A stretch of 64,000 bases of DNA from Rostratula benghalensis (lineage: Eukaryota; Chordata; Aves; Charadriiformes; Rostratulidae), in the NCBI GenBank assembly GCA_013399305.1, contig VXAI01000375.1, positions 249,947-313,946 of the forward strand. The letters run 5' to 3'. The position numbers and the translations under genes were made by a program. Each line of letters begins with the position of its first letter. The first letter of the stretch is position 1. Below, in pieces: positions 19,596 through 34,500 of this stretch. The notes under the pieces were generated by a model. That model did no database searches. It saw nothing but the letters and a program-made list of their open reading frames with translations, and was not told the origin of the DNA.

Positions 19596-22200
19596 TGGTA
19601 CAAGGATACCAAGTAGATCAGAGCTCGGGAAATCATAATCACATGGAACTTGGATGGGAATTTAGAGATGCACTGTGCTACTAAAGTTTTTTGAACAAAA
19701 TTAAATATAAGTTTTATTCATTTTAGTCACATTAAAATGATGTCTGAGATACAAAATTGGCATTTACTTTCTGAAATTAGCCCCCAAGGGTTGCATAATG
19801 TTTTCAATTCCTAGTTCCCCCACAGAGGACACTTACTGTGTCCTGGGTGTTAGGAGGAAGTTTACTTGATCCCTAGATGGAGGGTCTTTGCTGTGCAGAG
19901 CTCCAGAAGTATCCAGTCACTCCATCTTACAGGCATTCAAGGTACTAAACTTGCCATGATACAAGACTAATGAGAAATAAATTTCAAGAGCAAAAGTAAA
20001 ATTTAAACCAAAAAGGCCTCCTATGCAATGCTAAAACATCAGAAACGCCTTCTAGCCAGGAGCAGTAGGTGCATTCAAGAGCCTGCCATTATAAACAAAA
20101 AGTGGAATTTTGTAATGATTTATGGCTTGGTCTGCAATGAGGGAAACACAGAAGGATAAAGGTTATTTACCTCTATTTTTAAATGTCTTTGCTCAAGTCT
20201 TCTTGGCAGGGGGAATAAAGAGGTGAAAACATGAGCAGATACATAATAAAGTTCTTTATTATCCTAACAATCTCTATGATTATCTTTGAGTTTTTGAGGT
20301 TTTCATTGCTCTTCCCCTTTCATTGGTCACAGTTTGTGCATGTTTTTAATAACTCTGTTAGTTAAGATAATGAATAAAACAGAATGACTCCAGCTCTATC
20401 GCACATGCACAAATCAAGCAATTGGAGATCATCAGGGAAGAATAGGTCTCTATCTTTTTCTGCTCCATTTTAGTTAGGGGATGCTGAGCCCAGTAATTTC
20501 TTATTTTCCCTACAACTATTATGTTACCAGTTTGCTGATATTTTAAAAGTTAAAAGTCACTCACTTCCTCTGAATTCTATTTCATCCATATTTTTCCTCC
20601 TGCTTTATAAAATTACAAAAAAAAACATCGCTTGCTTATTGGTACCAAAAGTTTAAATTCTGCAGGAAAGATCAAAGAAAATTAAAGGAAATTCTCCCAG
20701 TCATGTAATATAGTAAAGTAGCTGCAGCTGCAATCCTATAAGCTTTTGTTTTGTCCTTAAATATCTGTTATGAAACGTATTTGTATTAAACTATGATGCT
20801 GTGCATTATATTGATATGAATTTTCAGGAAAAAAATTATTTACTACCAGTGGTCTGTGCTATTTTTAAGAAACTATATTGGAGTGGAGGGAGAATAATAA
20901 CTTCTAACTAGGTTGCCTCAAAAAAAGGAAGTGAAAACAATCTAAGGTAATTGCAGCCAGTGGTCTGTGTTAGTCGTGGTGTGGAGAATGTACTGTAGCA
21001 GGGTTATTTAAGTGTTCCTGTTCAATGGCAATAGCACCTGTTGTTGAAAATGTTTTGCTAAAGCATGTTATTTTATGTTCTTTATCTGAAGCAGTTTGGG
21101 GTTTGAGTATTCAGCTTACTAAATGCTAATGTCACCTATTACTGATCTTCATTGGAACATGAAGCACAAGACTATTGATTAGATTTGTGAGTCACAGCCC
21201 TTCAGCTGTGTTTCGTTGAGTTGCTCGGTGCCCTGGTATCTGCAGGTAGATCTCCTAAAGGTTGGTTTACACCTGGGCAAAAAGTCCCAAGATGAGGCAT
21301 GATTTTAAAGAATACATAAGATGTTCTCTGCCAGTATGTTTCGTGTATGAAGGGTCACTCAGCTTGTGGTCCAAAGGTGTTTAAACAAACTGAAGCCTGA
21401 GGTCAAAGTGTTTCACACTATCAGTACTTGTGGTCCACTGTCAAACTTCTTTGTCCTTTCATGTGTACTAAACTGTGTAGTGGAAAGGTCTGCTGACTGT
21501 GCATTTACTTTTGTTTAATTCCTATAATGTTTTCAAGCAAGCTTTTCTATTTGTCATTATAAATCAAAATGACCTGCTGAAGGCTGTATTTAAACTGGTA
21601 TTATGTACTTATTTCACTAAGTATGGAGATCCAAAGGAAAATTTATTCCTCTCTTCAAATCCTAATTGAATATTGGCCTCAATCAAAAGGAGATATGTCA
21701 TTGTTTTGAAAGCTAAATTTTTCTTGAGAAGAAAAAGGCTGTGGCATGCTATTCATCTTCCTATGTTTAATGGAGAAATCCACAAACTCCTTCCTAATTT
21801 ATCTAATGTCACTGGTTGACTTCTTTTTATATTTTTAAATAGGGAGATGCTCAAGTTCTCTTTACAGAGGCAATGCCATTATTTTATATGTGCTGATTCT
21901 TTTTAGATGTCATGTGATTCATGTGCAATTAAGTTTCCTTATACTTTCAAAACTAGATGGCCATTTCATATGTGTAATATAGTACATACTTTTATTAATC
22001 TTGGTTTATTATTTGAGGGCTTGTCTGTTTTGTGTCTGTACTTTTCATATAGAGCTTGATATATTTTCGTATTTATTTAACAGATTAATCAGAATGAAAG
22101 AAAATGTCATCCTAAATTATAACTAAAAATAGTGTTGCCAAAAGTACACTGAACTGTAAAATAAGCTTCCAAAAATAAACTTGATTCCACATTGAGGACA
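19596..22200 (+). other. CD44: Probable CD44 3' UTR with several candidate poly(A) signals
   Basis: The sequence after the stop is AT-rich, without repeats or credible ORFs. AATAAA occurs at 19976-19981, 20214-20219, 20245-20250, 20373-20378 and 22174-22179. Mammalian CD44 uses several poly(A) sites and has a 3' UTR of a few kb, so the site at 22174 is a reasonable distal end. The true end cannot be fixed without transcript data. Confidence 0.5.
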
Positions 22201-25200
22201 AAAAGTAAGACCAACATTATTAGTGGGACCAGCATTATTCAGCAGGATAGTCGTGTTTAGTACTGGTGAGCTAGGGGTCATTTTTTCTGCTTGCAAACTC
22301 TAAGTCAGGTTCAGCTGAATGCTGTGTGACCTGGTCTGCTCTGTGAGCATCATGGACTTTGGGGTACCTTGGGAGTTAGTGATTAAGTCAGCTCCCTGCT
22401 AGAAGCAAACAACTCAGCGAAATTTAACATCAACCCAGTAAGATTTTGATAACTACTCCTGAATCAATGGCATTTGGGAGACCACAACACCCTGCAAGTA
22501 CCAGCCCTTCATTCCAGGTGCTGACAGACAAGTTGGATATAGGCCTACCCTTGGTTGCTGGGAATAATGAAAAACTGATAAAAGTGCTGAGGAGACCAGT
22601 GTAGACCTAGAACAGACTCCACAATGAGCAGTGTTATTCGTTTGTCTTGAGCAATTTTAAATAAATGCAATCCAGATCACCTCTCTCGGGGAAATATTGC
22701 TTAAAGCAGTAAGCATACTTAAGAGAAGGATTGTATATTTTAGGAGACTGTAATGTTTTCATCAGACAATGCAGGGTATTTCATCTGTATTTTCTTGACA
22801 ATTTTATAAAGAATGTTTGATTAAAACAGAGAAAGGATATGTGACCATCATGTCTACCTGCATGATTGTTTTAAACCCTTTCTACAACATCAGTTCCAAA
22901 ATTATATTTCTGCACAATGGTTTGAATGTGGTAGGGATGCCTTTTATGTGTCCTTTGCCAACAATAGCCTCTGTACTAAGTAGTTTGAAGCATACTGCCT
23001 GGAATACAACTAGAAGACAATTACCAAGTGTCTCTTCAGCACATAGGAAAAAAGCTGGACAGGGACAGAAGTTAGTATATCATCCTGGTTAGGGCTGGTC
23101 CTAATTATTCTTTCTGTAAATTAAGGTAAGAAATTAAATCCCCTGACAACTGTATTCTGTCTCAGCATACACAGACTTCAGGATATTTTGTATGCCAGTT
23201 ATTTATTTTATGCTATATTAAGACTTTAGCCAATAATTAATTCTTAGCCTTATTAAACAATTCAAGGTTCTGACTTCTCTTGTTGCAAGAGATTTGTCAA
23301 ATGCAAACCCTCTGGAGTAACCACAGTTACTCACTTGTTTTCTTCTGCGGAGGGGAAAAGGACAAAAAGCTGGCAGGAAAAGCGCTGCACTGGGCTGTTC
23401 CTTGGGGTGCAGTTCCAGCTGTGTGAGAGTAGGTGACAAAACTCTCATTTCTTGTATGGGAGAGTATTGTGCAAAGGTAGTTGCTGGAGAGGAACCCTGC
23501 ATGATTAGGGTGGGAGGGTGCAGTGGCTGAAAGAGGAAGTAAAAGAGGAGTGAAATTTCTGTGCTACTACTGTGAAAGTCCCTCGAACACCCCCAGGATT
23601 TTGGCACATGAATGTTTTGCAGCTCTGGGAAGGAAAAAAGAATTGGCCTTTTCCTGTAAACCCCCCACCTCCAAGTCCCTCTCTACCTTCAGCCCTCATT
23701 TGCAAACTGATTTTGAATAATTTTCCCCTGGTAGCTTATTTCTTGTTATTACTGCGCCATGCTGCATGTGGCATCCACCAACACTGTACTGTGAGTAAGC
23801 AGCTATGAGAGGCAAAATGCAAATTTAGCAAAGATGAGTAACTGTGTTTTGTACAGCACAGAGACTGTACTTTTTGTCTTTCCTGTCTCAGCCATTTGGA
23901 ACAAAGTTAGCAACAGCAACATTTCAAGAACATTTATCTTCTTGCTCATCTTCCTGTTTTTCAAGTGCCAGATTCACAGCGACTTTCACATAGGTCAACA
24001 GTGGTGCTGCACAGTTTTTTGAAAAATTGAAATTGAAGCTGCAAACCCATCATCAAAGATGCCCTTCTGACTTCAGGGGTGCTGATTATTGTTGAAGTGC
24101 AAATAAAGCAGAGGCAATGAAAACTTTACATACACTTCAAACACAGCCTTCTTTCAATTTTGTCTGCATAGTTCCAGCAAGCATTAGAATGGCTTTGCCT
24201 GAGCGATAGCTTCAAGGAGTCTCAAATGTTTTATTAAAACTTGCTATTCCACAGGCAAAAGGGGGTTGGATGAACAAGCAGGAGAGCAAAATCCACTTTC
24301 ATGCATTCTCTGCCACACAAATCTGTGAATTGAATGCTGATGCCATTAGTTGTGTATTTTCTTTCAAAAAAAAGAAAGAAAGAAAGAAAAAAAATATGAT
24401 GTTTTGAATCAGAATAAGTCCACAAAGACTATCAAATGAGAGGTTGACTATTTTGTGTTTTCAGAAATAGACATAGTTTTAGCTAGCTTTAATATCCCAG
24501 ATAGAAGATCTAGCTGTGCAAAATTATTTTTTGGAAGATTCACATAATACATAATATAGTTTTCCATTTGTACTAAAAGAAAATTCTTACAAGCAATTAC
24601 TTCCCATTGGAAAAACTGTTTGTGTAAATTTACAGTAAAGTAGAATTTGTCAAGTCAAATAGTATCTGACATAAATTTAAGTTTAGCTATTCAAAAACCC
24701 TCAAGCATTTTTTAAGAATATTAGGAAAAAGTCTTCCTTTTAAACACCACCTATGTTAGACTTCAGCTCACCTGAGCTTTCCTCCAGTGGTAAGGCTGAG
24801 GTAAAAGGCTGCCTTGTAAACGATGCCAAAGACGGAGCTGAAGTTAGATTGGCAGTGGGAAATCAGCATAGGGCTCATAGGCAGTGGAGGCTCTGCATAT
24901 CAAAAAGGTTCCAAATCTGCTGACTTTGTCCTGAAGTCCTTCAGACTCCCAGTTCAGCCCAGGACAGAGGAGGATGTGATAATGCATTTCCCATCTCTTC
25001 TCCAGAGAAGACTTTGTACCCAGCACTGGAAAGCATTGCCTCAGCAGTCATGTCAGAGTGGATCAGCTTTAAGGCCTGTATGCTAGTTCCATGTTGCAGT
25101 GCATAAATGGCCTGGTATCAGCAGATTAGTGCTTTAAATCTAAATTACATGAAGTCATTGGTGTATATCTAGCTTCAGCTTCTGGCACCACATACTCAAA

Positions 25201-28200
25201 AGTTTTTTGTTTTTCTTTTCCTGGCTTAATCTGAAAAAAAACCCCAAAACCTTGGATCATTTACAGTAACCAAATTTTCCTCCCAGGAATCAGGATTCCA
25301 TGCTTTCATTTACACATTTTTATTTCATTACAGTAATGAAATGGGTATATTTTGCCCATGATTTGATGCTAAGTCTGAGTTATATTCACCACTTTTTATC
25401 AGCCTACCCTTTTTAGTAACAAGCATCTGGTTCATGTCTGCTGCTGCAGACTGCTAGCAGCACCCTTACTATAACTAGTTCAGAGAGGCAGTTTTGAGCA
25501 GCTTTCAGCTTGAGCCTATAGGATGATTTTTTCTAAGATGAATCCGCCATCACTGATCCCAGTGTCCAACACACAGTAATCTCAGCTGACAACAGCACAA
25601 CAGGGGAGAGAAAAGTCTTCCTGTGAGTGCTCCGGACTTCAACCATCATTGATACACGCCTCGCAGCAAATCTCTAGAAAACGTTACTGGGTTTATTTTA
25701 CTTTTTGGATCTATGAGTGATTCAATGTTTTAGCTTTGTTCAAGCACTGGCAACATATGTCTAAATGCTGCCTTTGTATCTGTATCCTAGTGTGCAAGTA
25801 CATGGGGTTTGTTTTGCTGTAAAACTGTTCTACAATCATCCACTCAATTAAGCATGTTTTGGTTTACAACAGTGGGTCAGTGCAGAGAAGTATTGGGTAC
25901 TTCCCTGCAGTCCTTTTGTGGTTCATTTTCTAGTTAATGTCTTTTTCATTCATCAAGAGAAAGTCTGAAATGAAGTCTAGTAAGGATGCTTGTTTGTTTA
26001 GCTAGTGATTTAGAAACCAAATTTACCCTTTCTTCAAGAAGGGCGATTTCCCTCCCCCTGCGAAGGACAGATATAAAGCCTACTTAGCAGTGACATGCCA
26101 GTCAAAAATAGGAGAAACCAGGTTCAAGGCTCAGAGTGTCAGCCTGCTCCTGAATAACAGCAAAGGTACACATATTCCTCAGGGAGCCTTTTCTAGAGTA
26201 CCCTTCATTCACATGGAGTAGTGCCTTCAAAAATTATTGCTAAAAAGTAAGCAAAGTTTATTTTATCCTGGCAACTCAGGTAATACTGGTAGCCTAGGTG
26301 AAACAGTCAAATGAAGGCCCAGTCCCTCTTCTTTCCCTTTTACAGAGTTGAGAGTCAGCTTTTTTTTCTCGATTGCACATCTCTACAGCAGCATTTCTCA
26401 AGTGGTGTCCATGGACCATGGGAGAGTGATCAATGGAGGGCAGCCCAGTAAGAAAACAGCCAAATGGAGGTATATCGATCTTACAAATGACTATGATATA
26501 GGCAAACATATTTTTAGCTCACAGGTGAGTGAGAATGAACAGCACAGCGCTGTGAAAAGCCAAACCTTAGGGCGCTTTTCACCGTAAACAGCGTAAGACT
26601 TCATTTCTCCAGAGTTTCAGTGAGCAGCACTCAGCTTTGTAATTTATCTGTCTACACAAACAGTTTTGCTTATCGCTGCAGAACCTGCCTGCCTTGCTAA
26701 TGCCACCACAACCGCAAGTCCTGATCTTGCATGCAATCTAGTTTCCTTCCTGCACCTGCTGTACGGGAAGAGCGCGTACATCACACGCTCGCACCTTCCA
26801 CATGAGACACACAGACAGCCCCTGCTGGAGCTGTGAAGCCACCTCAGCTTTGTGTGCCTGCAAGGCCTCTGCACAGCTCGGAGGAGTGCAGCACAGTGGC
26901 ACTAAATTCTGCTCCGGTGTTTGTACATTCTTGCAGCGTAAATACTTGCTGCAAATCACTCTTACGAGCCCAACTGAGTGTAATTTTTAATGCTGTTTTC
27001 CTCCTAAAATGCTGTAAGTTGGGGCCACCTGTTTCTTTCATACCCTTGTCCTGTTTACATGTACTACCTAGTACAAAGGCTTTAGCCGCCCTGAAGTGTT
27101 CTCTCGTTTACTCTTTCATCTCTGAAAATGGATATAAATATCTCTTAATATGGGTCAATGGTTCATGACCCACTGCCTTTTATAGCATCTTATAGCAGAT
27201 GCTTTCCTGTAGAGAGGCACATTCCAAATACAAAGATGGATGTCTTTGAAATAATATTTTTCTTATAAAAAAGAAAACTCAAAGGGTTTGCAGGGGCTTA
27301 GAAATCAGCCTTTGGGGTGTGTATTTTCCAAAGGGACAGCTTCATATAATTGCAGAATTGGCTCCTGCATGGGTTGATTTTTTTAGGTCATTCTTGCAGA
27401 AACATTGCTTTGAAAACAGCAATAGACGTATGCCACAGTGTCAAGCCTTCCATTTCATATTTTCTAGCATGATGTGTAACAAAAGAATAACCGTCTATTA
27501 TGGAAGGAATTTGAATGTACACAGCACATGTAAAATATGTGATGGGGAATCCTGAGCACAACAACAAATTTGGGAGGGAACTTAAGTCAGTAGCATTAAC
27601 AACAGTAACATTAATTGTTGTTGATGAGGCCAGATCAGGATATTTCTGCCTCTGGCAGAAAGTAGCAACATGGTACAGAAATGGCAGCAGATAGCCAGGG
27701 CCTCAGATTTATCTTCTGCCCTAAGATCTTCCTAGTACTTTACGACTTGGTTCGTTACTCAGAGGGTAGATTGCCAGCTGGAGAGCTGCCAAAGCCACTT
27801 CCTACCACGAGTGAATTTTCTTTGGAAACTTCTCAAGTGGATGCTGGCCCCAGATAGATTAATGAGAAGTAAGCCTAGGTTCGTGCAGACGGTTAAACCT
27901 CACAACCTGGGTTTTGTTTATGTGTCTTGATCACACAACGGTAGTTTCACAGTTTCCAAAATGTATGTCACTGTGCGTAAATGTTGGAGCACTCTGTCAA
28001 TACTTAGCAACTGCCCATTCTCTGGGCATCTCTCCACGAGCACCTCTTAATTCATGCATTAAACAGAGCTGATTTATTTACATAGTGCTCCAGGGGTTCA
28101 GCTACAGGCTTTATTTATTATATTTTTAGAAAGGTTAGGAGAAAGCGATCTGTTTTTCAGCAGCCAGAGGAGTGAAGTAGGTTTCTAAAGCAATTGCAAC

Positions 28201-28500
28201 CATTGCATTGTATCCTTCTCCTTCTAACATCTTTTCCCACTTCTCTAGACTTCATTGCTAACAGCTGTAGATAGTGCATCCTAGCCTTTGTGGCCATTGA
28301 ACTCATTTGCAAGTGGAACTCTGGAATATTTGGAGGATACTGTGTGTTGGGGGGTGAGTTTTCTAACACTTTGGCAAAGTCAGGTCCATCTTCTACCCTG
28401 CCTGCAGCCTTCAGAACGGGCAGCCTCTCGCAACAGGCTGCTTTATCTAAGCTTCTACCCAAAGCATTCCCATATTGAGCGCAGGCTGACATTAAAACTC
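22201..28500. other. Intergenic region between convergent CD44 and SLC1A2
   Basis: I see no supported gene. There is a (GAAA)n-like run at about 24366-24395 and a slightly more GC- and CpG-containing stretch at 26690-26990 whose overlapping ORFs on both strands look like chance. It could hold further 3' UTR of either gene. Confidence 0.5.
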
Positions 28501-31500
28501 ACAGATATAAGCCATGAAAATTATGAATCAACATTTATTGATGATATATACATAAGAGGTACAACACTTAGTGAAAGATTATGTTCTCGACTATTTCCAG
28601 TATAGAAAGAATGTCTAGCTTGTTTTACACATGAAAGTTACAAAAATCTGTTCACATTGTAAGAAAGCATTAAAAACAAATGACTACCAATCATTTTAAG
28701 GAGGAAAGGATCCGAACTACAAAAATAGACTCAGTTTACGAGGCATTCCAGCTACAATATACAAGAATAGAGCCCAGAGTTGGGAGAAATTTCATCATTT
28801 GCATTGACTAGTTTTTAAACAGTGCTGTAGATACTGTGCAGTCTGTCATTTCAAAATCTGGGGAACTTTTTAAATGTAAGGGAAAGCCCAACCTTACCCA
28901 TCTGCCTTTTTATTCTTTATACATGAAACATCCCAAAACGTTCCAGCTCATGCATAATCACTTTTAAGAGGGGGCAAGGAATGATGAACAAGCAGTGCTC
29001 AGTACTGTAGTGAGCAGTTCATACTGAAGCATCATAATGGGCCTCACCAAGCAGGATAATTCCTGTGCTTTCCAGCCTGATTTTGATCTCTTTCATCTTA
29101 TACGCAATGATTATTTTTATGAGATAAATATAATCCCAGGGTATTCAGGAATGAACCAACTTCTTGCTGCCCCAAACTCTTTCAGATCCACCTTCATGTT
29201 TTGCCCCAGAAAGGTCTTCCTTTCTCACAGAGCTGAACTGTAGCACTGATTTCAGATTTTTGCCACTGACTATACAGTTCATATGTCTGTTTTATGATCA
29301 GACATACTTTTTTGTAAAGAACAGGCCTGTAAAACAACAACAGTACTCAAGAAGCATTTAGTTTTGCATTTGATTCCCACTAACTAATAATACCCTTTTT
29401 AAAAATGAAAGAAACAGCACACCTTTGCCCCTGAGTGTACTCATCTTTCTCAGAGACTGTTCCTGCCAAGGGGATGAAGCAGAGGTTCCTACTTTTGACT
29501 TCTTGGGCACTCTGAAGAGAACTGGCAGTCCTGAGCAGCCTTGCCCAGTCACAGCCGTGTGACTGCACTTGCTTCGCTGGCGTCTGTGGTCAAGGAGGAA
29601 CTGAAAGTGACTCAGAGGGATCCCAGGATGCCATGACACCACTAAGGGCTGAATGATACACAGTGCACAAAGAATCAACAGCAGCCAGGGCGTTTTGCAG
29701 GAGTGTGGTTAAATAAATTTCCCCTTATTCATTGTACCAATTTAAACAGTGATTTACTAAACTCCTGGAGATAAAGAGTTCCAACATTTCAAGCAGACAA
29801 GAAGAAAACAAATCAGAAACTAATCATTCTAGGTCAACATTAATTCTTAATGTCACAACAACTGCATTCACCAAGCAGCAAATCTATGCTGGGATCACCT
29901 TTACTCACTGCCAGGGGAACTACACGCATGCATGTACTAATACATACCACACTGGTTAGATAGCTGAAAACTAAAAATAACATATTTACAAGAAGTTGGC
30001 TGCATATATGATTCTGAATGTTATAAGAACAGGATAGTCCATAATAGACAGATAGAGCAGTTACTGATCTGTAGAACCTATTAAGTTGAATGGCCAAAAC
30101 GAAACAAATCCAGACACAAGTTAAAAACAGAAAGTAGAACAAGATTTTAAAATACAGTCTCATTTTCTACTATGGCTCCATACATAGAAACCAATTCAAT
30201 TAAATTCTATCACTGCTACACATACTGTATACACCATTTCACTGAAATTACATGTTGATAGCTACCTTATCTACACTAAGTGCAGAGAGGCACTGGACAT
30301 GACGCTTCAACAAAATATTAAAACTAGTATCAATAAGGTTTTACAGCTATTGGTAACTACTTGTGGTTCCTATTAAGATAATACCTGGTACATCTAGTTT
30401 AAAATTTTAAAAAAAGAGATTAAAATATGATTTATGAACACACTTCCTACATGTATATATACGAGAAATTTAGTCTCCAAAACCTCAGCAGAATAACACA
30501 GTCCCACAGATTTCTGAGCAGTTGAAGAGATACCCAGTATCAGTCACATTGGGACAACACTACTTGCTATTCAATGTTTTCTTCATTTTGAATCACAGTC
30601 AAAGAACTAGTAGGACATAAAATATTTTTTTTGTTATATAATAGTTATGAATATTTATGCTAAATTATGTCTCTTCCTCTAAGAACAGATACTTGTTTAT
30701 TAAATAGAAATTATTATAGCCACAGTCTTAATGCCAATAGGTATTTGCCTAATGATGAAGAGATGACCATAATAGAGAAGAAACTCTTCCTTGTCTGGGT
30801 CAAAAAATATAGTGGTTGTCCTCTTCAAAATACATAAGAAAGCAAGAGGTATTTGTATGGATATTACCCAATTGCATTGGTCCCATGGTAGTTCTGTTGG
30901 CCCCTTTTCAAAAGGCAAAGGTAGGTGGCCAAATCATGAACTTTTTCCACAGGCTAAACTCCTATATACTGTATTGTAGCAAGATGGACTGGGTACCTGA
31001 TAAGTTATTTTTTGCCTATCTAGATCTCCAGTTTTCTCTATGCTGTATCATGAGCCAGTAAATTATGCACGATGAGATCCTAAGAAAGAACTGCAGGATT
31101 TGGCAAAGGTAACACCAGGAAAAATGAGGGATGATTGCCCAATACAGTCAATCTAGAATGTTGTTTGGATTATTATAACATTGTTCCATAATGAACTGCA
31201 GCATTTAAGGACATCTTGAAATTCCTATTTGCTTCTTAGATTTTGTGCTTTGTTTATAAGTCATCACTAAATGTAACACAAAACTATTTAACTGATCCTA
31301 AATGTTTTAAGAAAGCTGGTTTTGTCCTAAGGTATGGATCACCTTTAAAGGATTATCCCCCTAATTTTTAGGATGATATAGTATAAGAAAATATTACTGT
31401 GTCTGTAAATTACCGGTAGTAGGTAATTTCGTTTCTAGAGAACAAATACAAACCCCTAAAACCTGTATTGATAACTAAATCAGTTTTGAGTGTATAGTAG

Positions 31501-34500
31501 TCAACAATATAAATACATATGCAGCTTTTTCTCATGCATTCTACAAGCTAGAGTTCACACCAGATCATAGGACATGGGATATATTTTAAAAAGGACCAGG
31601 ACATATTGGATTGAAGTGTATGCAATTGTCTTTAAAAAGGAAGGACAACTTGTAGTACACAAGAACTCTCAAGCCTATAATCTACAATACTGACTGCAAA
31701 GGGAATTTGTAAACAGTTTGCATACAGTGTTTTAAAAAACTGTAGGGAAAAAAAAAAAAAGATACAAAAATCCCTGCAAACTATACTATACTGCAAGATA
31801 CAGGTACCAGGCAATCCAGGATGTGCGATGATGCCTATGACAGTTTCCCTTTGTGTAATGATGTGCGCCACAGAGTTAGTTTTGAAAAATAGAAGGACTG
31901 GACACTCACACAGATCAGCACTGGCTCTGCGGCAGAATATAGTTAGAAATGAAAGGGGAGCAACAGTAGGGTGAAACGAAAAAACTCACAATTCTTCTTG
32001 CTTTCTCAAATCCTACAAGAAGCCTATTGTTTATTTCAATCCTGGACTAGTAGAAACCTACTCAGTGCCTCAGTCATATGCTCTAGGCTTTTTCAACGTT
32101 TGCAGCCTGTGTTTTCCATAAGACTTCATAGTTGCAACTGTGCAACCACCTTATCTGTTACCAGTCGTATAAACCCAATAATGGGAAGTCAGCAGGGTGC
32201 CTGCGAGCCGGGGGAGATGTTTCTGGGATGGTGGGCACATGCAAGTGTTGGCTCCTCAGAGCCCTGTGCCAAAGGACTTGGTCATATAAGAAATAAAAGA
32301 ATTACCAGCACCTGAGCATCAGCAACTGCTTGACTCAATCATAGCAGCAGATTTCAATTTAACATCAAATGTGATCAGGAGGGGGAAAATGAGGGAGGCA
32401 CCCATTGTACAGTCTTTACCCAGGCACTGTTGCTGGGGTCATTTCCAGGAGTCCTGCCTTAGGTGTGCAGAACTGTGGAGTCTGTGCTTTGTATGAGGAC
32501 CGCACTCACAGACACACACAACCTTGGTGTCTATGTGGGAAGAAAGACAGATGACTTTGCAAGGAATATGCATTAAATACATTGTTTCAGGTAAATTGTG
32601 AGCAAGAATATAACACTTACAAAAATAAACTGAAGCTGAACAAGTTTTTTACATCTGGACTATTTTTGTTGACACTTCAGTATTGAAATTCTTTTTTTCT
32701 GGTTTTGTTGGTCTGTTTTGTTTCCACGGTACTTTAAGCTACATGCTATCATTACTCAGACAAAGGAAATTGAGTATAGAAAAGAAAATAACTCATCTTC
32801 CTTAGAGTGCTTTCTGCTGGGAACAGGAGCTTCCACATAGTCTTATATGGTGAATTACAGCTGAGGTGATTTGTCCCAATGGACTATACACCTAATATTG
32901 TACACCATAATAACTAATATGAAAAATACCTTATTTGTGGCCTTAGAAGTCACAGTAATAAAATCAAGCATAGTCTTCTGGCTCATAACAGATTAATATT
33001 ACAGTACATTTTTATAAAGTGCTCTTATTTATCTTTCTGTAAATTAATTAAAATGCAGCAATAAAGATAGATGAATGGAACCTAATGAACTGAGAAACAG
33101 TTATATATTTACATCTCCACAAGAGAGCTCGGAGCCTTTTTAAATATAATTACAGAAGAGAATGTCAGGCTTAATATGGCCTATGGTTTTGAGGATTTGT
33201 GTCATTGCTGCTGGATTGCTACAAAAAAGTTGAAACAACATAAATGAAGGTGAGGAAGCAAAGAAAATTGAGAAAATTTGATTAAACACTGTTGCTGCAG
33301 CTTCTCAGATGAACAGTCTGCTCTTCTGAGTATCTACTGATGGAATACTAATGACCCTGGGATGGAAAACAAATCAGAAATCTGTATCACTCATCTGTTT
33401 TAAAGTGGCAAAAAGCTTGGAATTCCATGTATTTAGAAAAAGAAATGGAGATCAGCTGTATCTCAAGGAAGAAATGGAAAAAAAATATAATGATACCGAT
33501 CCTTATTTTTGTGCCAAGATTTAAATTAATTGCTGAACTTGCAGCACAGAAACTTGTAGCATAATAATTAGGCATTAAAAAAAAAAAAAAAACCAAACCA
33601 AAAAACCTTGGCAGAAATATTTTGGGTGTGAGAATCAACATCACTATAAATAGCAGACAAAGACTATTCCCTAGGATGTGATTGCAAAATGTCTTATAAT
33701 TTAACAGACAGAAAGAGACTTGCCCTTTCCTGAAAACCAATGACTCCACTCTCAGTGGGGCTTTCATGTAGTCAAACCATTGCAGGCAGAGATTTCACCA
33801 TAGCTAACAGTTTTTCAAAGACATACTGAGTTTCTCACCAATTTAAAAGGAAGGAGCACATCCCAGAATATGGTTCAAACGGCTCAGCTTTTACCTACTT
33901 GAAGCACCTTCATGTATAAGACCCATGCGTGCTTCTCACAACGCTGGTGTAGCCTTTGTCTTCTAAGGGAAAAAATGAAAAAACAAATTGAGCGGCAAAG
34001 TGCTCCACCTCTTCTACAGTTTTTACATATGGTGTGCTTTCATTTCAATGAACAGATATTAACAGAATGCTGACCTAGACTCAGCAGTAAATGCATAAAG
34101 CAAATGTATAAGCATGTAGTGAATTTAGCATGCAGTTAACTGAGTCTTTGCCTGATCTAGACTTTTCTGTGCACCAGTGCGCTGTTAGCAATCCAAAGGC
34201 TATCACAGTTGCACAGACAAGGGCGGGGGGAACTTACAGAGCAGCAAAAGAGAAGAATGTAGAAAGAAATGTTGATTTTTTAGGAACTACAGAGAAAAAA
34301 AGTCCCTTTCCAATGTGCTTTTCCTTTAATTTTGCCACCCCAGCACTGATCAAAGATTTGCCAGGTGCAAATTAACACATCAACATTTCTAGTGAAACTA
34401 AAAAGAGACTGGCCAGTAACCAGCACTGCCTGCTGAAACAGGAACATTGTATTAGCTGAAGTGGTTGGTCCCTGGGTTATTTTCTGTTTATGTAGTTAAG

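Noticed and set aside
26348..26587. 79-codon + strand frame with a plausible-looking hydrophilic product
   Set aside because: No homologue recognised, no splice or poly(A) context, and the length is compatible with chance.
26640..27170. Overlapping Cys-rich frames on both strands in a more GC-rich patch
   Set aside because: Overlap on both strands and absence of any known motif suggest composition rather than coding; no CpG island of convincing size.
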